The position numbers and the translations under genes were made by a program. Positions 49,463 to 57,935 of a DNA stretch of 64,000 bases are shown piece by piece. The stretch is from Schumannella soli (lineage in GTDB: Bacteria; Actinomycetota; Actinomycetes; Actinomycetales; Microbacteriaceae), in the NCBI RefSeq assembly GCF_006517435.1, contig NZ_VHQG01000004.1, positions 124,001-188,000 of the forward strand. The letters are read 5' to 3'. Below the pieces are notes generated by a model. That model made no database searches. It saw nothing but the letters and a program-made list of their open reading frames with translations, and was not told where the DNA came from. Numbering within the stretch: position 1 is the first letter of the stretch; the number at the start of each line of letters is the position of its first letter.

Positions 49463-50329
49463 ATGATCGTCATCACCGGCGCCACCGGCGCCTTCGGCGG
49501 CGCGACCGTCGAGCACCTGCTCGCCGAGCTGCCCGCCAGCGAGATCGCGGTCGTCGCACGCGACGTCACGACCGCCCAGCGCTTCGCCGAGCGCGGCGTC
49601 GAGGTGCGCGAGGGCGACTACGCCCGGCCCGCCACGTTGCCCGCCGCCTTCGCCCACGCCGAGCAGCTGCTGCTCGTCTCCAGCAGCGACCCGCACGCCG
49701 ACGCGGTCGCCCTGCACCGCACCGCGATCGACGCGGCGGTGGATGCGGGAGTCGGCCGGGTGCTCTACACGAGCCACCAGGGCGCCGCTCCGACCTCGCC
49801 GTTCTTCCCCGCCCAGCACCACCACGCCACCGAGCAGCTGCTCGCGCAGTCGGGACTCGCCTGGACGTCCTTGCGCAACGGCTTCTACCTGCACAGCCTC
49901 ACCTGGCTGCTCGGGCCGTGGCAGCAGACGGGCGTGATCGCGGTGCCCGCCGACGGCCCCGTGTCGTGGACCTCGCGCGACGACGAGGCGGAGGCGGCCG
50001 CCCGCATCCTGCTCGCCGGTCGCGCCGGTGGCGCCGCGCGCTTCGACGGTCCCGTCACCCTCACGGCGAACGCCGCCCCGACCTTCGCCGAGATCGCCGC
50101 GATCGCGGGCGAGGTCACCGGCCGCGAGATCACGAGCACCGCGCTCCCCGAGGAGGAGTGGATCGCGCAGCGCGTCGCCGACGGTCAGCCCGAGCCGATG
50201 GTCCGCTTCCTGCTCGGCATGTACCAGGCGGCCGGCGCCGGGCTCTTCGCCGGCACCGACCCGCTGCTCGCCGAGCTGCTCGGCCGTGAGCCCGCGAGCG
50301 TGCGCGACTTCCTCACCGCGGAGGGATGA
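49463..50329 (+). CDS. NmrA-type NAD(P)-binding oxidoreductase
   Basis: A 288-residue atypical SDR with Rossmann motif ITGATGAFGGATVEHL, central VGRVLYTSHQGA and LRNGFYLHSLTWLLGP, resembling the azoreductase/QOR2 protein at 15705-16559. NADP binding is suggested by Arg in VVARDVTTAQ. AACGGAG precedes ATG 49463. Divergent from a TetR repressor with a dyad between, so it is probably induced by an electrophile such as a quinone; substrate unknown. Confidence 0.9.
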   Translation: MIVITGATGAFGGATVEHLLAELPASEIAVVARDVTTAQRFAERGVEVREGDYARPATLPAAFAHAEQLLLVSSSDPHADAVALHRTAIDAAVDAGVGRVLYTSHQGAAPTSPFFPAQHHHATEQLLAQSGLAWTSLRNGFYLHSLTWLLGPWQQTGVIAVPADGPVSWTSRDDEAEAAARILLAGRAGGAARFDGPVTLTANAAPTFAEIAAIAGEVTGREITSTALPEEEWIAQRVADGQPEPMVRFLLGMYQAAGAGLFAGTDPLLAELLGREPASVRDFLTAEG

Positions 50330-50332
50330 CCG

Positions 50333-50830
50333 TCAGTCGACCGGGGCCGCGAGCAGGGAGACCACGAACTGCCCGCCCTTGGTCGACTGGCGCCCGACCT
50401 CCTCGAAGCCCATGCGGGCGTGGAAGGCGAGCGAGCCCGGGTTCGGCGGCTCGACGTTGACCTCGCAGTCCACCTCGCCGAAGCCGGCGAGCCGGGCGCG
50501 GTCGAAGACGGCCTCGTAGAGGCGGCGACCGACGCCCTGACCGCGCAGGCTCGGGTCGAGCACGATGCGGTCGACGTAGAGGAAGCTCTCGGAGCGCTCG
50601 GCGAACCAGCGGTAGTTCTCGCTGTCGTAGTCGCGGCCCGGCTCCATCGCCAGCAGGAAGCCGACGACGTCGCCCGCCGCATCCACCGCCACCGCGTAGG
50701 CGGCGTGGTCGATCAGCCGCTGCATCTCGTCGGCGCCGGTGATCGGCACGGCCGGGTAGGCGGCGTCGTTGATCCGCACGATCGCGGGCAGGTCGTCGGC
50801 GGTGATCGGTCGGATGACGGGGGCGCTCAC
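50333..50830 (-). CDS. GNAT N-acetyltransferase
   Basis: A 165-residue acetyltransferase. The acetyl-CoA loop reads LDPSLRGQGVGRRLYEAVF (Q/R-x-x-G-x-G), preceded by strand SFLYVDRIV and followed by CEVNVEPPNPGSLAFHARMGFEEVGR. TAGCGT ends 6 nt before the GTG start, giving a leaderless mRNA. The stop lies 4 nt from the stop of the convergent NmrA-type gene. Acceptor substrate unknown. Confidence 0.92.
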   Translation of the reverse strand: MSAPVIRPITADDLPAIVRINDAAYPAVPITGADEMQRLIDHAAYAVAVDAAGDVVGFLLAMEPGRDYDSENYRWFAERSESFLYVDRIVLDPSLRGQGVGRRLYEAVFDRARLAGFGEVDCEVNVEPPNPGSLAFHARMGFEEVGRQSTKGGQFVVSLLAAPVD

Positions 50831-50906
50831 CCGACCACGCTACCCGTCGCCGGCCGGCCGGACTCCGCCGCGCCGGTCAGCCTGTGGATGGCGCGCGGCA
50901 TCGCGG

Positions 50907-51659
50907 TCACGCGTTGACGTGCGCGCGCATCCAGGCGAGCGGCTCGATGGCCTTGCCGCCGACCAGGATGCCGAAGTGCAGGTGCGCGCCCGTGCTCGCG
51001 CCCGTGCTGCCGACGGCTCCGAGGATCTGGCCGCGGGAGATCACGTCGCCCTTCTTCAGGTTCATCGAGCCGGCGAGCATGTGGCCGTAGACGCTCTCGA
51101 CGACCTCGCCCGAACGGAAGGTGTGCTTGACGGTCACGTGCCAGCCGAGCTCGCCGCCCGTGCCCGACTCGCTCACGACTCCGTCGGCGATCGCCATGAT
51201 CGGCGAGCCCATGCCGGGAACCCAGTCGATGCCGTGGTGGTTCGACGAGCAGATCGCGCAGGGGGCGGGGCGCGGGCCGAAATAGCTGGAGATCTTCGTC
51301 GCGGGATCGAGCGGCCAGGAGACCTGATCGAGCTGCTCGACGCCGTAGTCGTCGCGCTGCGTCGACTCGGTCGACACCGCTCCCGAGACCTGCAGGGCGG
51401 TCGGCAGGCTCGCCGCGATCGACGCGCGGGCTGCCGCCTGCCGTGCCGGGTCGGCGGCGACGACCGCGTCGGCGGCGGCCGGCGCCTCGTGCACCGCGAT
51501 CAGCGAGAGCGAGAACAGCGCGGCGCTCAGAGCGACGATCGGGCGACGCAGCCGCAGGAATCCGCCGAGTCGCACATCCGGCACCGGCGTCGCCACGACC
51601 GCGCCGCGGCGACGGTAGGCGGGGGCGGCACGATGGGCGGAACGGCGGGGCTGACTCAC
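50907..51659 (-). CDS. M23 family peptidoglycan endopeptidase
   Basis: A 250-residue exported protein with a basic N-terminus and a membrane segment (IVALSAALFSLSLIAVHEAPA), a helical linker and a LytM domain. Zinc ligands are in SNHHGIDWVPG and HLHFGILVGG, plus the SVYGHM segment. A CAIC pair before the first His may form a disulfide, seen in related actinobacterial proteins. It would cut peptide bridges in the wall. No ribosome site is obvious. Confidence 0.9.
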   Translation of the reverse strand: MSQPRRSAHRAAPAYRRRGAVVATPVPDVRLGGFLRLRRPIVALSAALFSLSLIAVHEAPAAADAVVAADPARQAAARASIAASLPTALQVSGAVSTESTQRDDYGVEQLDQVSWPLDPATKISSYFGPRPAPCAICSSNHHGIDWVPGMGSPIMAIADGVVSESGTGGELGWHVTVKHTFRSGEVVESVYGHMLAGSMNLKKGDVISRGQILGAVGSTGASTGAHLHFGILVGGKAIEPLAWMRAHVNA

Positions 51660-51945
51660 GCGATGGCTCTCGTCTCAGGCTGGTCGGGTCGGGCGTCGGT
51701 CTTCGGCGGCACCGGAATCGGGCACGCCGATGCGTCCCCGTCGGGCGGGTGGACGCCGTCGCGGCGCCTCGGGTGGGTGCTCCCCGGCCCGCACGGTGCG
51801 GATACGTCACCGGAGCGAGGAGAACCGTCGTCAATCATGCGCCGACGCTCCTGGCAGAATCCTGACCGGCCATTCCGTGATCGGAATCGAACGCTCCCGG
51901 CCCGCCCCGATTCCGCGTCGGCGATCGCCGCCCTAGGGTGGCGGA

Positions 51946-53289
51946 GTGACCGACGCAGCCGCGAAATCCTCAGCGATCGATCTGTCGAAGCGCGACCTCA
52001 CGCTCGACATCGCCCGGGTCTTCTGCGTGCTGCTCGTCGTCGTCATCCACCTGCTCATGGTCGGCGTCGGCCGGGATGACGCGGGCGCCCTCTCGATCTC
52101 TCGCCCGCTGGAGCAGCAGGCCTGGTTCGCCGGCGTCACCTGGGCCGGCCAGATCATGCCGCTGTTCTTCGTGGTCGGCGGCTTCGCCAGCCTGACCGCC
52201 TGGCGCAGCCTGCGTCGCCGCGGCGGAACCGCCGCCGAATACGTGCGCAGCCGTGTGCTGCGCCTCGCCCAGCCGGCGCTGCCGCTGTTCCTCTTCTATG
52301 TCGTGGTGCTGGGCGGCGCCCAGCTGCTCGCCCCGGTGATCGGCATCCCGCCGAAGCTGCTGAGCGTCGTGGCGGTCGGCGCCGGCGCGCCGCTGTGGTT
52401 CATCGCCGCCTACGCGCTCTGCCAGGCGATGGTGCCGGTCATGGTGCGGCTGCATGCGGCGGCGCCGAAGCGCACGGTGCTGGTCCTGCTGGCCGGCGCG
52501 GTCGTCGTGGATGCGGTGCGCTACTCGAGCGGCATCGACATCATCGGCACGCTCAACCTGTTCTTCGTCTGGCTGCTCGTGCAGCAGATCGGCTTCTTCT
52601 ACGCCGACGGCTGGTTCGCCGCCCGTCGCTGGTGGCAGCTGGTGGCGATCGCCGCGGTCGCCTACGCGGCCCTGTGGCCGCTGACCGCGTGGGGTCCGTA
52701 CGCCGACGACATGCTCACGAACCTCAACCCGCCGACCCTGCCGCTCATCGCGCTCGGCCTCGGCCAGGCCTGCGTGCTGCGCCTGCTGCGTCCCGCCCTG
52801 GCGGCGCTCATGCGCACGCGCGGTGCGAAGGCGGTCGTCTTCCTCGTCGGCACCCGGCTGATGACGATCTACCTCTGGCACCTGCCGATCATCATCATCC
52901 TGTCGGGCGCGCTGCTGCTGATCCCCGGCGCGAGCCCGCAGCCGGGCACCGGCGCCTGGTGGTGGAGCCGGCCGGTGATCTACCTGGTCGTGCTGGTCGC
53001 GCTGTTCGGGCTGTCGTTCCTCGTCGGACGCTGGGAGGCTCCGCGCGAGATCACCTCTACTCCCCCGCTCCCCATCGTGGTGATCGCCGCCATCGCGACG
53101 TTCATCCCCGCCTACGCGGTCATGGAGTGGTTCCTCGACTTCCCCTTCGCGGTCATGGGCTCGCTCATGCTCACGCTCGCGGTGGTGCTGCTCGGCCGCT
53201 GGCCGGGCGCGGCCGAGCGGGCTCAGTCGCGCGTGACGAAGTCGATCAGCTCCTCGACCCGGCCGAGCAGCGCCGGCTCGAGGTCCTGA
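51946..53289 (+). CDS. Membrane acyltransferase family protein
   Basis: A 447-residue polytopic protein of the acyltransferase-3 type, with about ten membrane segments. The N-terminal motif RDLTLDIARVFCVLLVVVIHLL has the family R...H arrangement, and MPLFFVVGGFASLTAWRSL follows. Such enzymes O-acylate sugars or lipids of the envelope. The last 23 residues are Ser/Arg-rich and come from DNA shared with the convergent DUF3097 gene (67-bp overlap), so the natural end may be fortuitous. Leaderless GTG start behind TAGGGT. Confidence 0.87.
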   Translation: MTDAAAKSSAIDLSKRDLTLDIARVFCVLLVVVIHLLMVGVGRDDAGALSISRPLEQQAWFAGVTWAGQIMPLFFVVGGFASLTAWRSLRRRGGTAAEYVRSRVLRLAQPALPLFLFYVVVLGGAQLLAPVIGIPPKLLSVVAVGAGAPLWFIAAYALCQAMVPVMVRLHAAAPKRTVLVLLAGAVVVDAVRYSSGIDIIGTLNLFFVWLLVQQIGFFYADGWFAARRWWQLVAIAAVAYAALWPLTAWGPYADDMLTNLNPPTLPLIALGLGQACVLRLLRPALAALMRTRGAKAVVFLVGTRLMTIYLWHLPIIIILSGALLLIPGASPQPGTGAWWWSRPVIYLVVLVALFGLSFLVGRWEAPREITSTPPLPIVVIAAIATFIPAYAVMEWFLDFPFAVMGSLMLTLAVVLLGRWPGAAERAQSRVTKSISSSTRPSSAGSRS

Positions 53290-54071
53290 TAGCTGCGCAC
53301 CCGCGAGAGGATGCGCTGCCAGGCGGCCGCGATGTCGGCCTGGTCGTCGTGCGGCCAGCCGAAGGCGGCGCAGATGCCGTGCTTCCACTCGACACTGCGC
53401 GGGATGGTCGGCCACGCGTCGATGCCGAGGCGGGCCGGCTTCACCGACTGCCAGACGTCGATGAAGGGGTGCCCGACGATGAGCACGTTCTCGCCCTGCA
53501 GTCCCTGGGTGATGCGGCTCTCCTTCGAGCCGGCGACGAGGTGGTCGACGAGCACGCCGACCCGGCGCCCGGCACCCGGGCGGAACTCGCGCAGCACCTC
53601 GGCGAGATGGTCGACGCCCTCGAGGTACTCGACCACGACGCCCTCGCCGCGCAGGTCGGCGCCCCACACCTTCTCGACCAGCTCGGCGTCGTGCCGGCCC
53701 TCGACGAAGATGCGGCTGGCGCGGGCGACCCGTGCGGGCTGGGGCGTGCTCGCCGCGACGGAGCCGGATGCGGTGCGCAGCGCGGTCGCGGACTGCGGCT
53801 GCTTCGCCGCGGGCACGAGCACGACCGGGGCGCCGTCGACGAGGAAGGCGCTGCCGACCGGGAAGACGCGCACCTTGCCGTGGCGATCCTCGAGCTCGAC
53901 CGTGCGCCCCTGCATCCGGACGAGCGCGCCCACGAATCCCGAGTCGGCGAGCTCGAGCACGAGACCGCGCTCGGCGGGCACCTGCGCGGGCTTCACGCGC
54001 CCGGCGGAGCGCCAGTCGCCCGACAGCACATCGGATCCGTAGCGGTCATTCGGGTTGCCGGGCGCAGTCAC
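53223..54071 (-). CDS. DUF3097 family protein
   Basis: A 282-residue actinobacterial protein of the DUF3097 family. The middle carries a Toprim-like pattern: IFVEGRHDAELVEKVWG (acidic EGRxD) and VGVLVDHLVAGSKESR (DxD-like), ending VGHPFIDVWQSVKP. It is conserved among actinobacteria but its role is unknown; a nucleic-acid function is inferred from the Toprim look. GTG start has TAGCCT 6 nt upstream. The 3' end overlaps the convergent acyltransferase gene by 67 bp. Confidence 0.88.
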   Translation of the reverse strand: MTAPGNPNDRYGSDVLSGDWRSAGRVKPAQVPAERGLVLELADSGFVGALVRMQGRTVELEDRHGKVRVFPVGSAFLVDGAPVVLVPAAKQPQSATALRTASGSVAASTPQPARVARASRIFVEGRHDAELVEKVWGADLRGEGVVVEYLEGVDHLAEVLREFRPGAGRRVGVLVDHLVAGSKESRITQGLQGENVLIVGHPFIDVWQSVKPARLGIDAWPTIPRSVEWKHGICAAFGWPHDDQADIAAAWQRILSRVRSYQDLEPALLGRVEELIDFVTRD

Positions 54072-54229
54072 CCCGGCAGGCTAGGGGCGACCGGCGGCCG
54101 GGACGGTGTCGGCGCGCGGCTCAGCGTCCGTTCCGTCCGCGGGTCTAGCGTGGATGCGCTGCGCCGCACGTCCCCACGCCTCGCGCGTCGTGCACCGCCG
54201 CTCCCACCACCCCTCCGGAAGGATCATGC

Positions 54230-54307
54230 ATGCCCTCCACTCCTCCGTCATCCGCGTCTCCCTCCACCTCCCTGCCTCAGCTGACGACCCCCGGCGAGAC
54301 CCGCTGA
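54230..54307 (+). CDS. Short upstream ORF before ADH
   Basis: A 25-codon ORF, Pro/Ser/Thr-rich, with GGAAGGA ending 6 nt before its ATG and its TGA stop overlapping the ADH start codon (TGATG). This is the layout of a translationally coupled leader peptide. No repeated codon pattern for attenuation is visible. It could equally be chance, since a second ATG at 54226 opens the ADH frame. Confidence 0.4.
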   Translation: MPSTPPSSASPSTSLPQLTTPGETR

Positions 54308-55350
54308 TGCGCGCGACCGTCATCCACGGCGAGCGCGACGTCCGGCTCGAGGAGCGCCCCGAGCCGACGATCCAGGGCCCGCGCGACGCGGTCGTGCGCG
54401 TCGTCGCCGCCTGCGTCTGCGGCTCCGACCTGTGGGGCTACCGCGGCGTGCGCCCGGCCTCGGGCCCGATCGGCCACGAGCTGGTCGGCGTCGTCGAGCA
54501 GCTCGGCGACGCCGTGACGGACATCGCCGTCGGCGACTTCGTCATCGCGCCGTTCTCGCTCAGCGACGGCAGCTGCCAGGCGTGCCGCAACGGCATGAGC
54601 GCCGCCTGCGACCACAAGACCTTCTTCGGCAGCGACGACGTCGACGGCCACCCGATCGACGGCGCCCAGGGCGAGCGGGTGCGCGTGCCCTTCGCCGACA
54701 GCTCGCTCGTGGTCGTGCCCGGTCCGATCGACGAGGCGCTCATCCCGCACCTGCTCACGCTGAGCGACGTCATGTCGACCGGACACCACGCGGCCGTCTC
54801 GGCCGGCGTCGGCCCCGGCGACGTGGTCGCGGTCGTCGGCGACGGCGCGGTCGGCCTCTGCGGCGTGATCGCGGCGAAGCGCCTCGGCGCCGAGCGGATC
54901 ATCGTGATGAGCCGCAATCCCGCCCGTCAGGAGCAGGCGCGTCGCTTCGGCGCGACCGACGTGATCGAGCAGCGCGGCGACGAGGCGGCCGACGCCGTGC
55001 GCGCCCTGCTCGACGGCGACCTCGCGGATGCGGTGCTCGAGTGCGTCGGAACCAAGGAGTCGATGCGCCAGGCGCTGTCGGTCGTGCGCGGCGGCGGCCG
55101 TGTCGGCTACGTCGGCGTGCCGGCCGAGGGCACCGAGCTGAAGGTGCAGTACCTCTTCGGCCGCAACGTCGCGATCGCCGGCGGCATGGCTCCGGCCCGC
55201 GACTACATCCCCGAGCTGCTGCCCGACGTGCTCGACGGCACGATCCGCCCCGGCGAGGTCTTCGACCTGACGCTGCCGCTCGATGAGGTCGCCGAGGCCT
55301 ACGCCGCGATGGACGAGCGCCGTGCGATCAAGGTGCTGCTCACGACCTGA
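54307..55350 (+). CDS. Zinc-dependent alcohol dehydrogenase
   Basis: A 347-residue medium-chain dehydrogenase. Catalytic zinc residues lie in ACVCGSDLWGY (Cys) and IGHELVGVVEQLG (His-Glu), the structural zinc site is reduced (GSCQACRNGMSAACDH), and the NAD motif is VVGDGAVGLCGVIAAKRLGA. This fits the threonine dehydrogenase-like/IMP-type ADH group. Start ATG 54307 matches the family N-terminus MRATVIHGERDV; it overlaps the short upstream ORF. A strong terminator follows. Confidence 0.92.
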   Translation: MRATVIHGERDVRLEERPEPTIQGPRDAVVRVVAACVCGSDLWGYRGVRPASGPIGHELVGVVEQLGDAVTDIAVGDFVIAPFSLSDGSCQACRNGMSAACDHKTFFGSDDVDGHPIDGAQGERVRVPFADSSLVVVPGPIDEALIPHLLTLSDVMSTGHHAAVSAGVGPGDVVAVVGDGAVGLCGVIAAKRLGAERIIVMSRNPARQEQARRFGATDVIEQRGDEAADAVRALLDGDLADAVLECVGTKESMRQALSVVRGGGRVGYVGVPAEGTELKVQYLFGRNVAIAGGMAPARDYIPELLPDVLDGTIRPGEVFDLTLPLDEVAEAYAAMDERRAIKVLLTT

Positions 55351-55385
55351 GCCGGTCGCCCGAGCGCGGACACTCGGCATACAGC

Positions 55386-55427
55386 ACGACGGCGCGTGAT
55401 CTGCTCTCGCAGGTCACGCGCCGTCGT
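55386..55427 (+). terminator. Terminator after ADH
   Basis: A 14-bp inverted repeat ACGACGGCGCGTGA with its complement and a 14-base loop, 36 nt after the stop. Confidence 0.8.
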
Positions 55428-55497
55428 CGTGGTGGATGCCGCGGTCTGGACTCCGCGCATCCGTCCGGGCCAGGTCAGGGGCCCGAAGCCGCGCGGG

Positions 55498-56217
55498 TCA
55501 GAACCCGAAGTCTCCGAAGTCGCCGCCGAAGTCCGCTCCGCCGAAGTCGCCCCCGCCGAAGTCGCCGCCCGTGTCCGCACCCGCCGCCTCGGTCGTCCCG
55601 GAGTCGGCGCCGGCATCCGCACCCGAGTCCGCGCCCGTGTCTCCGGAGTCCGTGCCGCCGTCGGCCGCCTGATCGGCACCGCCGTCCCAGGGCAGGAAGG
55701 CGCTGACGAGGGCCGAGCCGATGACGTAGCCGGCGACGGTTCCCAGCAGCGAGCTGCCGATCATCGCGCCGATGCCCGGGCCGCGCTGCTGGCCGTAGCC
55801 CTGCTGAGCGGCGGCGCCCGCCGTGCCGGGCGCGACGGCGCCGCTCTGCCCGGCGAAGGCGCTGCCCGACATGATGCGCTCCATGCTGCCGGGCTGGCGG
55901 AACTCGGCCCGGGTGGCCGACCGCGCGAGCGTCGCGGGCTCGCTCGACAGCGGGCGCTCGCCCGTGCCGGCTCCGCGGCTCAGCTCTTCGTAGATCATGG
56001 CGCGCTGCTCGTCGGTCAGCTGCGCGAAGGCCTCGCGGTGCACTTGCTCGATCGTCTCCGGCGGCGCCGTGCGCAGCAGGTAGCGGTAGCGCTCGATCGC
56101 GATCTCGTCGTCGGTGCGCTGCTCGGGCTGCCGCGGGCGGGTCGCGGTGTCGGTCCGTCGGGGTGCGCTGTCGGTCGCCGTGTCGTCGGCGCCGAACAGC
56201 CGGTCCAGGAATCCCAT
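55498..56217 (-). CDS. Gly/Asp-repeat hypothetical protein
   Basis: A 239-residue protein. Residues 1-85 are a charged helical region (YRYLLRTAPPETIEQVHREAFAQL as part), residues 140-175 contain a glycine-zipper-like membrane stretch (GPGIGAMIGSSLLGTVAGYVIGSALVSAF), and the C-terminal 55 residues are Asp/Gly/Ala repeats ending in GGDFGG-type units. Similar proteins are seen in actinobacteria as uncharacterised membrane-associated proteins. GAGGAGGACG precedes the ATG. I do not know the function; the tail may be phase-separating or adhesive. Confidence 0.65.
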   Translation of the reverse strand: MGFLDRLFGADDTATDSAPRRTDTATRPRQPEQRTDDEIAIERYRYLLRTAPPETIEQVHREAFAQLTDEQRAMIYEELSRGAGTGERPLSSEPATLARSATRAEFRQPGSMERIMSGSAFAGQSGAVAPGTAGAAAQQGYGQQRGPGIGAMIGSSLLGTVAGYVIGSALVSAFLPWDGGADQAADGGTDSGDTGADSGADAGADSGTTEAAGADTGGDFGGGDFGGADFGGDFGDFGF

Positions 56218-56319
56218 CGGTCGTCCTCCTCTAGATCTCCCAAGGTAGGCAGAGGGGCTGAGGGCGTTCTGTGCCGAGGCTGAGATCCGGCGGGGATGCG
56301 GTGGGAGTGACCTGGGCGG

Positions 56320-57840
56320 TCAGCTCCGCCGTTCCTCCTTCGCCTCCTCGTCGTGGATGAGCGTCAGCGGGTCGGTGACCGATTCGAGCTGCTTGCGCTC
56401 CGCATCCACGCCGAAGATGAACGTGACGATGCCGCCGATCAGCATGATCGCGGAGCCGAGGAAGTAGCCGACCGTGATCGGGCCGCGGTCGGACCCGTCG
56501 CCGATCATGGCGCCGTAGATGAGCGGCGCGAGCGATCCGAAGATCTGCGCGATCGAGAAGAAGTAGGAGATCGCCTGGCTGCGCACCTCGAGCGGGAAGA
56601 TCTCGCTCACCGTGAGGTACGCCGCCGACGCGCCCGCCGAGGCGAGGAAGAAGGCCGCGCACCAGAAGATCGTCTGCGTGACCGCGTTGAGCACGTCGGC
56701 CTGGAACAGCGCCGCCGACGCCGCGAGGATCACCCCGGAGCCGCCGTAGGTGACGAGCACCATCTTGCGACGCCCGACGCTGTCGAACAGGCGGCCCAGC
56801 ACGAGCGGGCCGACGAGGTTGCCGATCGCGAAGGGGAAGAAGTAGTACCCGGTCTGCGACTTGTCGACGTCGTAGAAGTTCTGCAGCGCGAGCGCGTAGC
56901 TGAAGAAGATCGCGTTGTAGAGGAACGACTGGGTGATCATCATCGTCGCGCCGACGAGCGTGCGCTTCGGGTACATCTTGAAGAAGACCTTGGCGAGGAT
57001 GTGGAACGGCACCCGCTCCTGCGGGCTCAGCGTGATCGCGCGGTCGTCGCCCACCTTCTCGAGCGGGTGACCGGATGCCTCGACATCCTTCTCGATCTGG
57101 TCGACGGTCGCCTCGGCCTCCTTCTCGTAGCCGTGCGTGATCTGCCAGCGCGGGCTCTCGGGGATGTGCCGGCGCAGGTAGATGATGATCAGTCCGAGCA
57201 CCGGGCCGATGAAGAACGAGAGCCGCCATCCCCAGTTGTCGACCCAGTCGGAGCCGAACAGCCCGCTGTTGAGGAACAGCAGGTTGGCCGCCGCGCCCAG
57301 CGCCGCGCCGCCCCAGTAGGTGCCGTTGATCGCGATGTCGACGTGGCCGCGGTAGTGCGAGGGGATGAGCTCGTCGATCGCCGAGTTGATCGCGGCGTAC
57401 TCGCCTCCGATACCGGCTCCGGCCACGAAGCGGAACAGCCAGAGCACGATGATGCTCGCCCAGTGGTTGTCGAAGTTCGGGGTGAGACCGGCGAGCGCGC
57501 TGCCCGCGAGGTAGATCGCGAGCGTCAGGATGAACAGCTTCTTGCGGCCGAGGCGGTCGGAGAGCCGCCCGAAGAACAGCGCCCCGACGACCTGCCCCAC
57601 GAGGTAGACGGTGCCGGTGGCGCCGATCTCGGCGGAGTTCATGTCGAACTCGGTAGCGTAGCCGTTCTGCGAGACGATCTGGATCTCGAGACCGTCGAGG
57701 ATCCAGGAGACGCCGAGGCCGACGACGATCATCCAGTGGAATCTCGCCCAGGGAAGCCGGTCGAGGCGCGCCGGGACGAGACTTCGGATCGTCCCCGCCT
57801 TCTTCTCACGGAATGGCTGGGGATCGATCGCGTCGCTCAT
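56320..57840 (-). CDS. MFS transporter, metabolite/sugar type
   Basis: A 506-residue major facilitator with 12 membrane segments. Motif GRLSDRLGRKKLF lies in loop 2-3, RFVAGAGIGGEYAAINSAIDELIPS is the family PROSITE-like segment, and LRRHIPESPRW precedes the large central loop; GRLFDSVGRRKMV is the repeat motif in loop 8-9. These place it in the sugar/metabolite:proton symporter group. The substrate is unknown. GGAAGGACC precedes ATG 57840. It is a single-gene unit. Confidence 0.9.
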   Translation of the reverse strand: MSDAIDPQPFREKKAGTIRSLVPARLDRLPWARFHWMIVVGLGVSWILDGLEIQIVSQNGYATEFDMNSAEIGATGTVYLVGQVVGALFFGRLSDRLGRKKLFILTLAIYLAGSALAGLTPNFDNHWASIIVLWLFRFVAGAGIGGEYAAINSAIDELIPSHYRGHVDIAINGTYWGGAALGAAANLLFLNSGLFGSDWVDNWGWRLSFFIGPVLGLIIIYLRRHIPESPRWQITHGYEKEAEATVDQIEKDVEASGHPLEKVGDDRAITLSPQERVPFHILAKVFFKMYPKRTLVGATMMITQSFLYNAIFFSYALALQNFYDVDKSQTGYYFFPFAIGNLVGPLVLGRLFDSVGRRKMVLVTYGGSGVILAASAALFQADVLNAVTQTIFWCAAFFLASAGASAAYLTVSEIFPLEVRSQAISYFFSIAQIFGSLAPLIYGAMIGDGSDRGPITVGYFLGSAIMLIGGIVTFIFGVDAERKQLESVTDPLTLIHDEEAKEERRS

Positions 57841-57935
57841 CGTCGCTGGTCCTTCCCGTCCGGGTGAAGGGCGCCCGGACGACGGCCGCGACGTTACTCC
57901 CGGCTCGGGAGCCGGTGTGAGCCTGCCTCAGGCTC

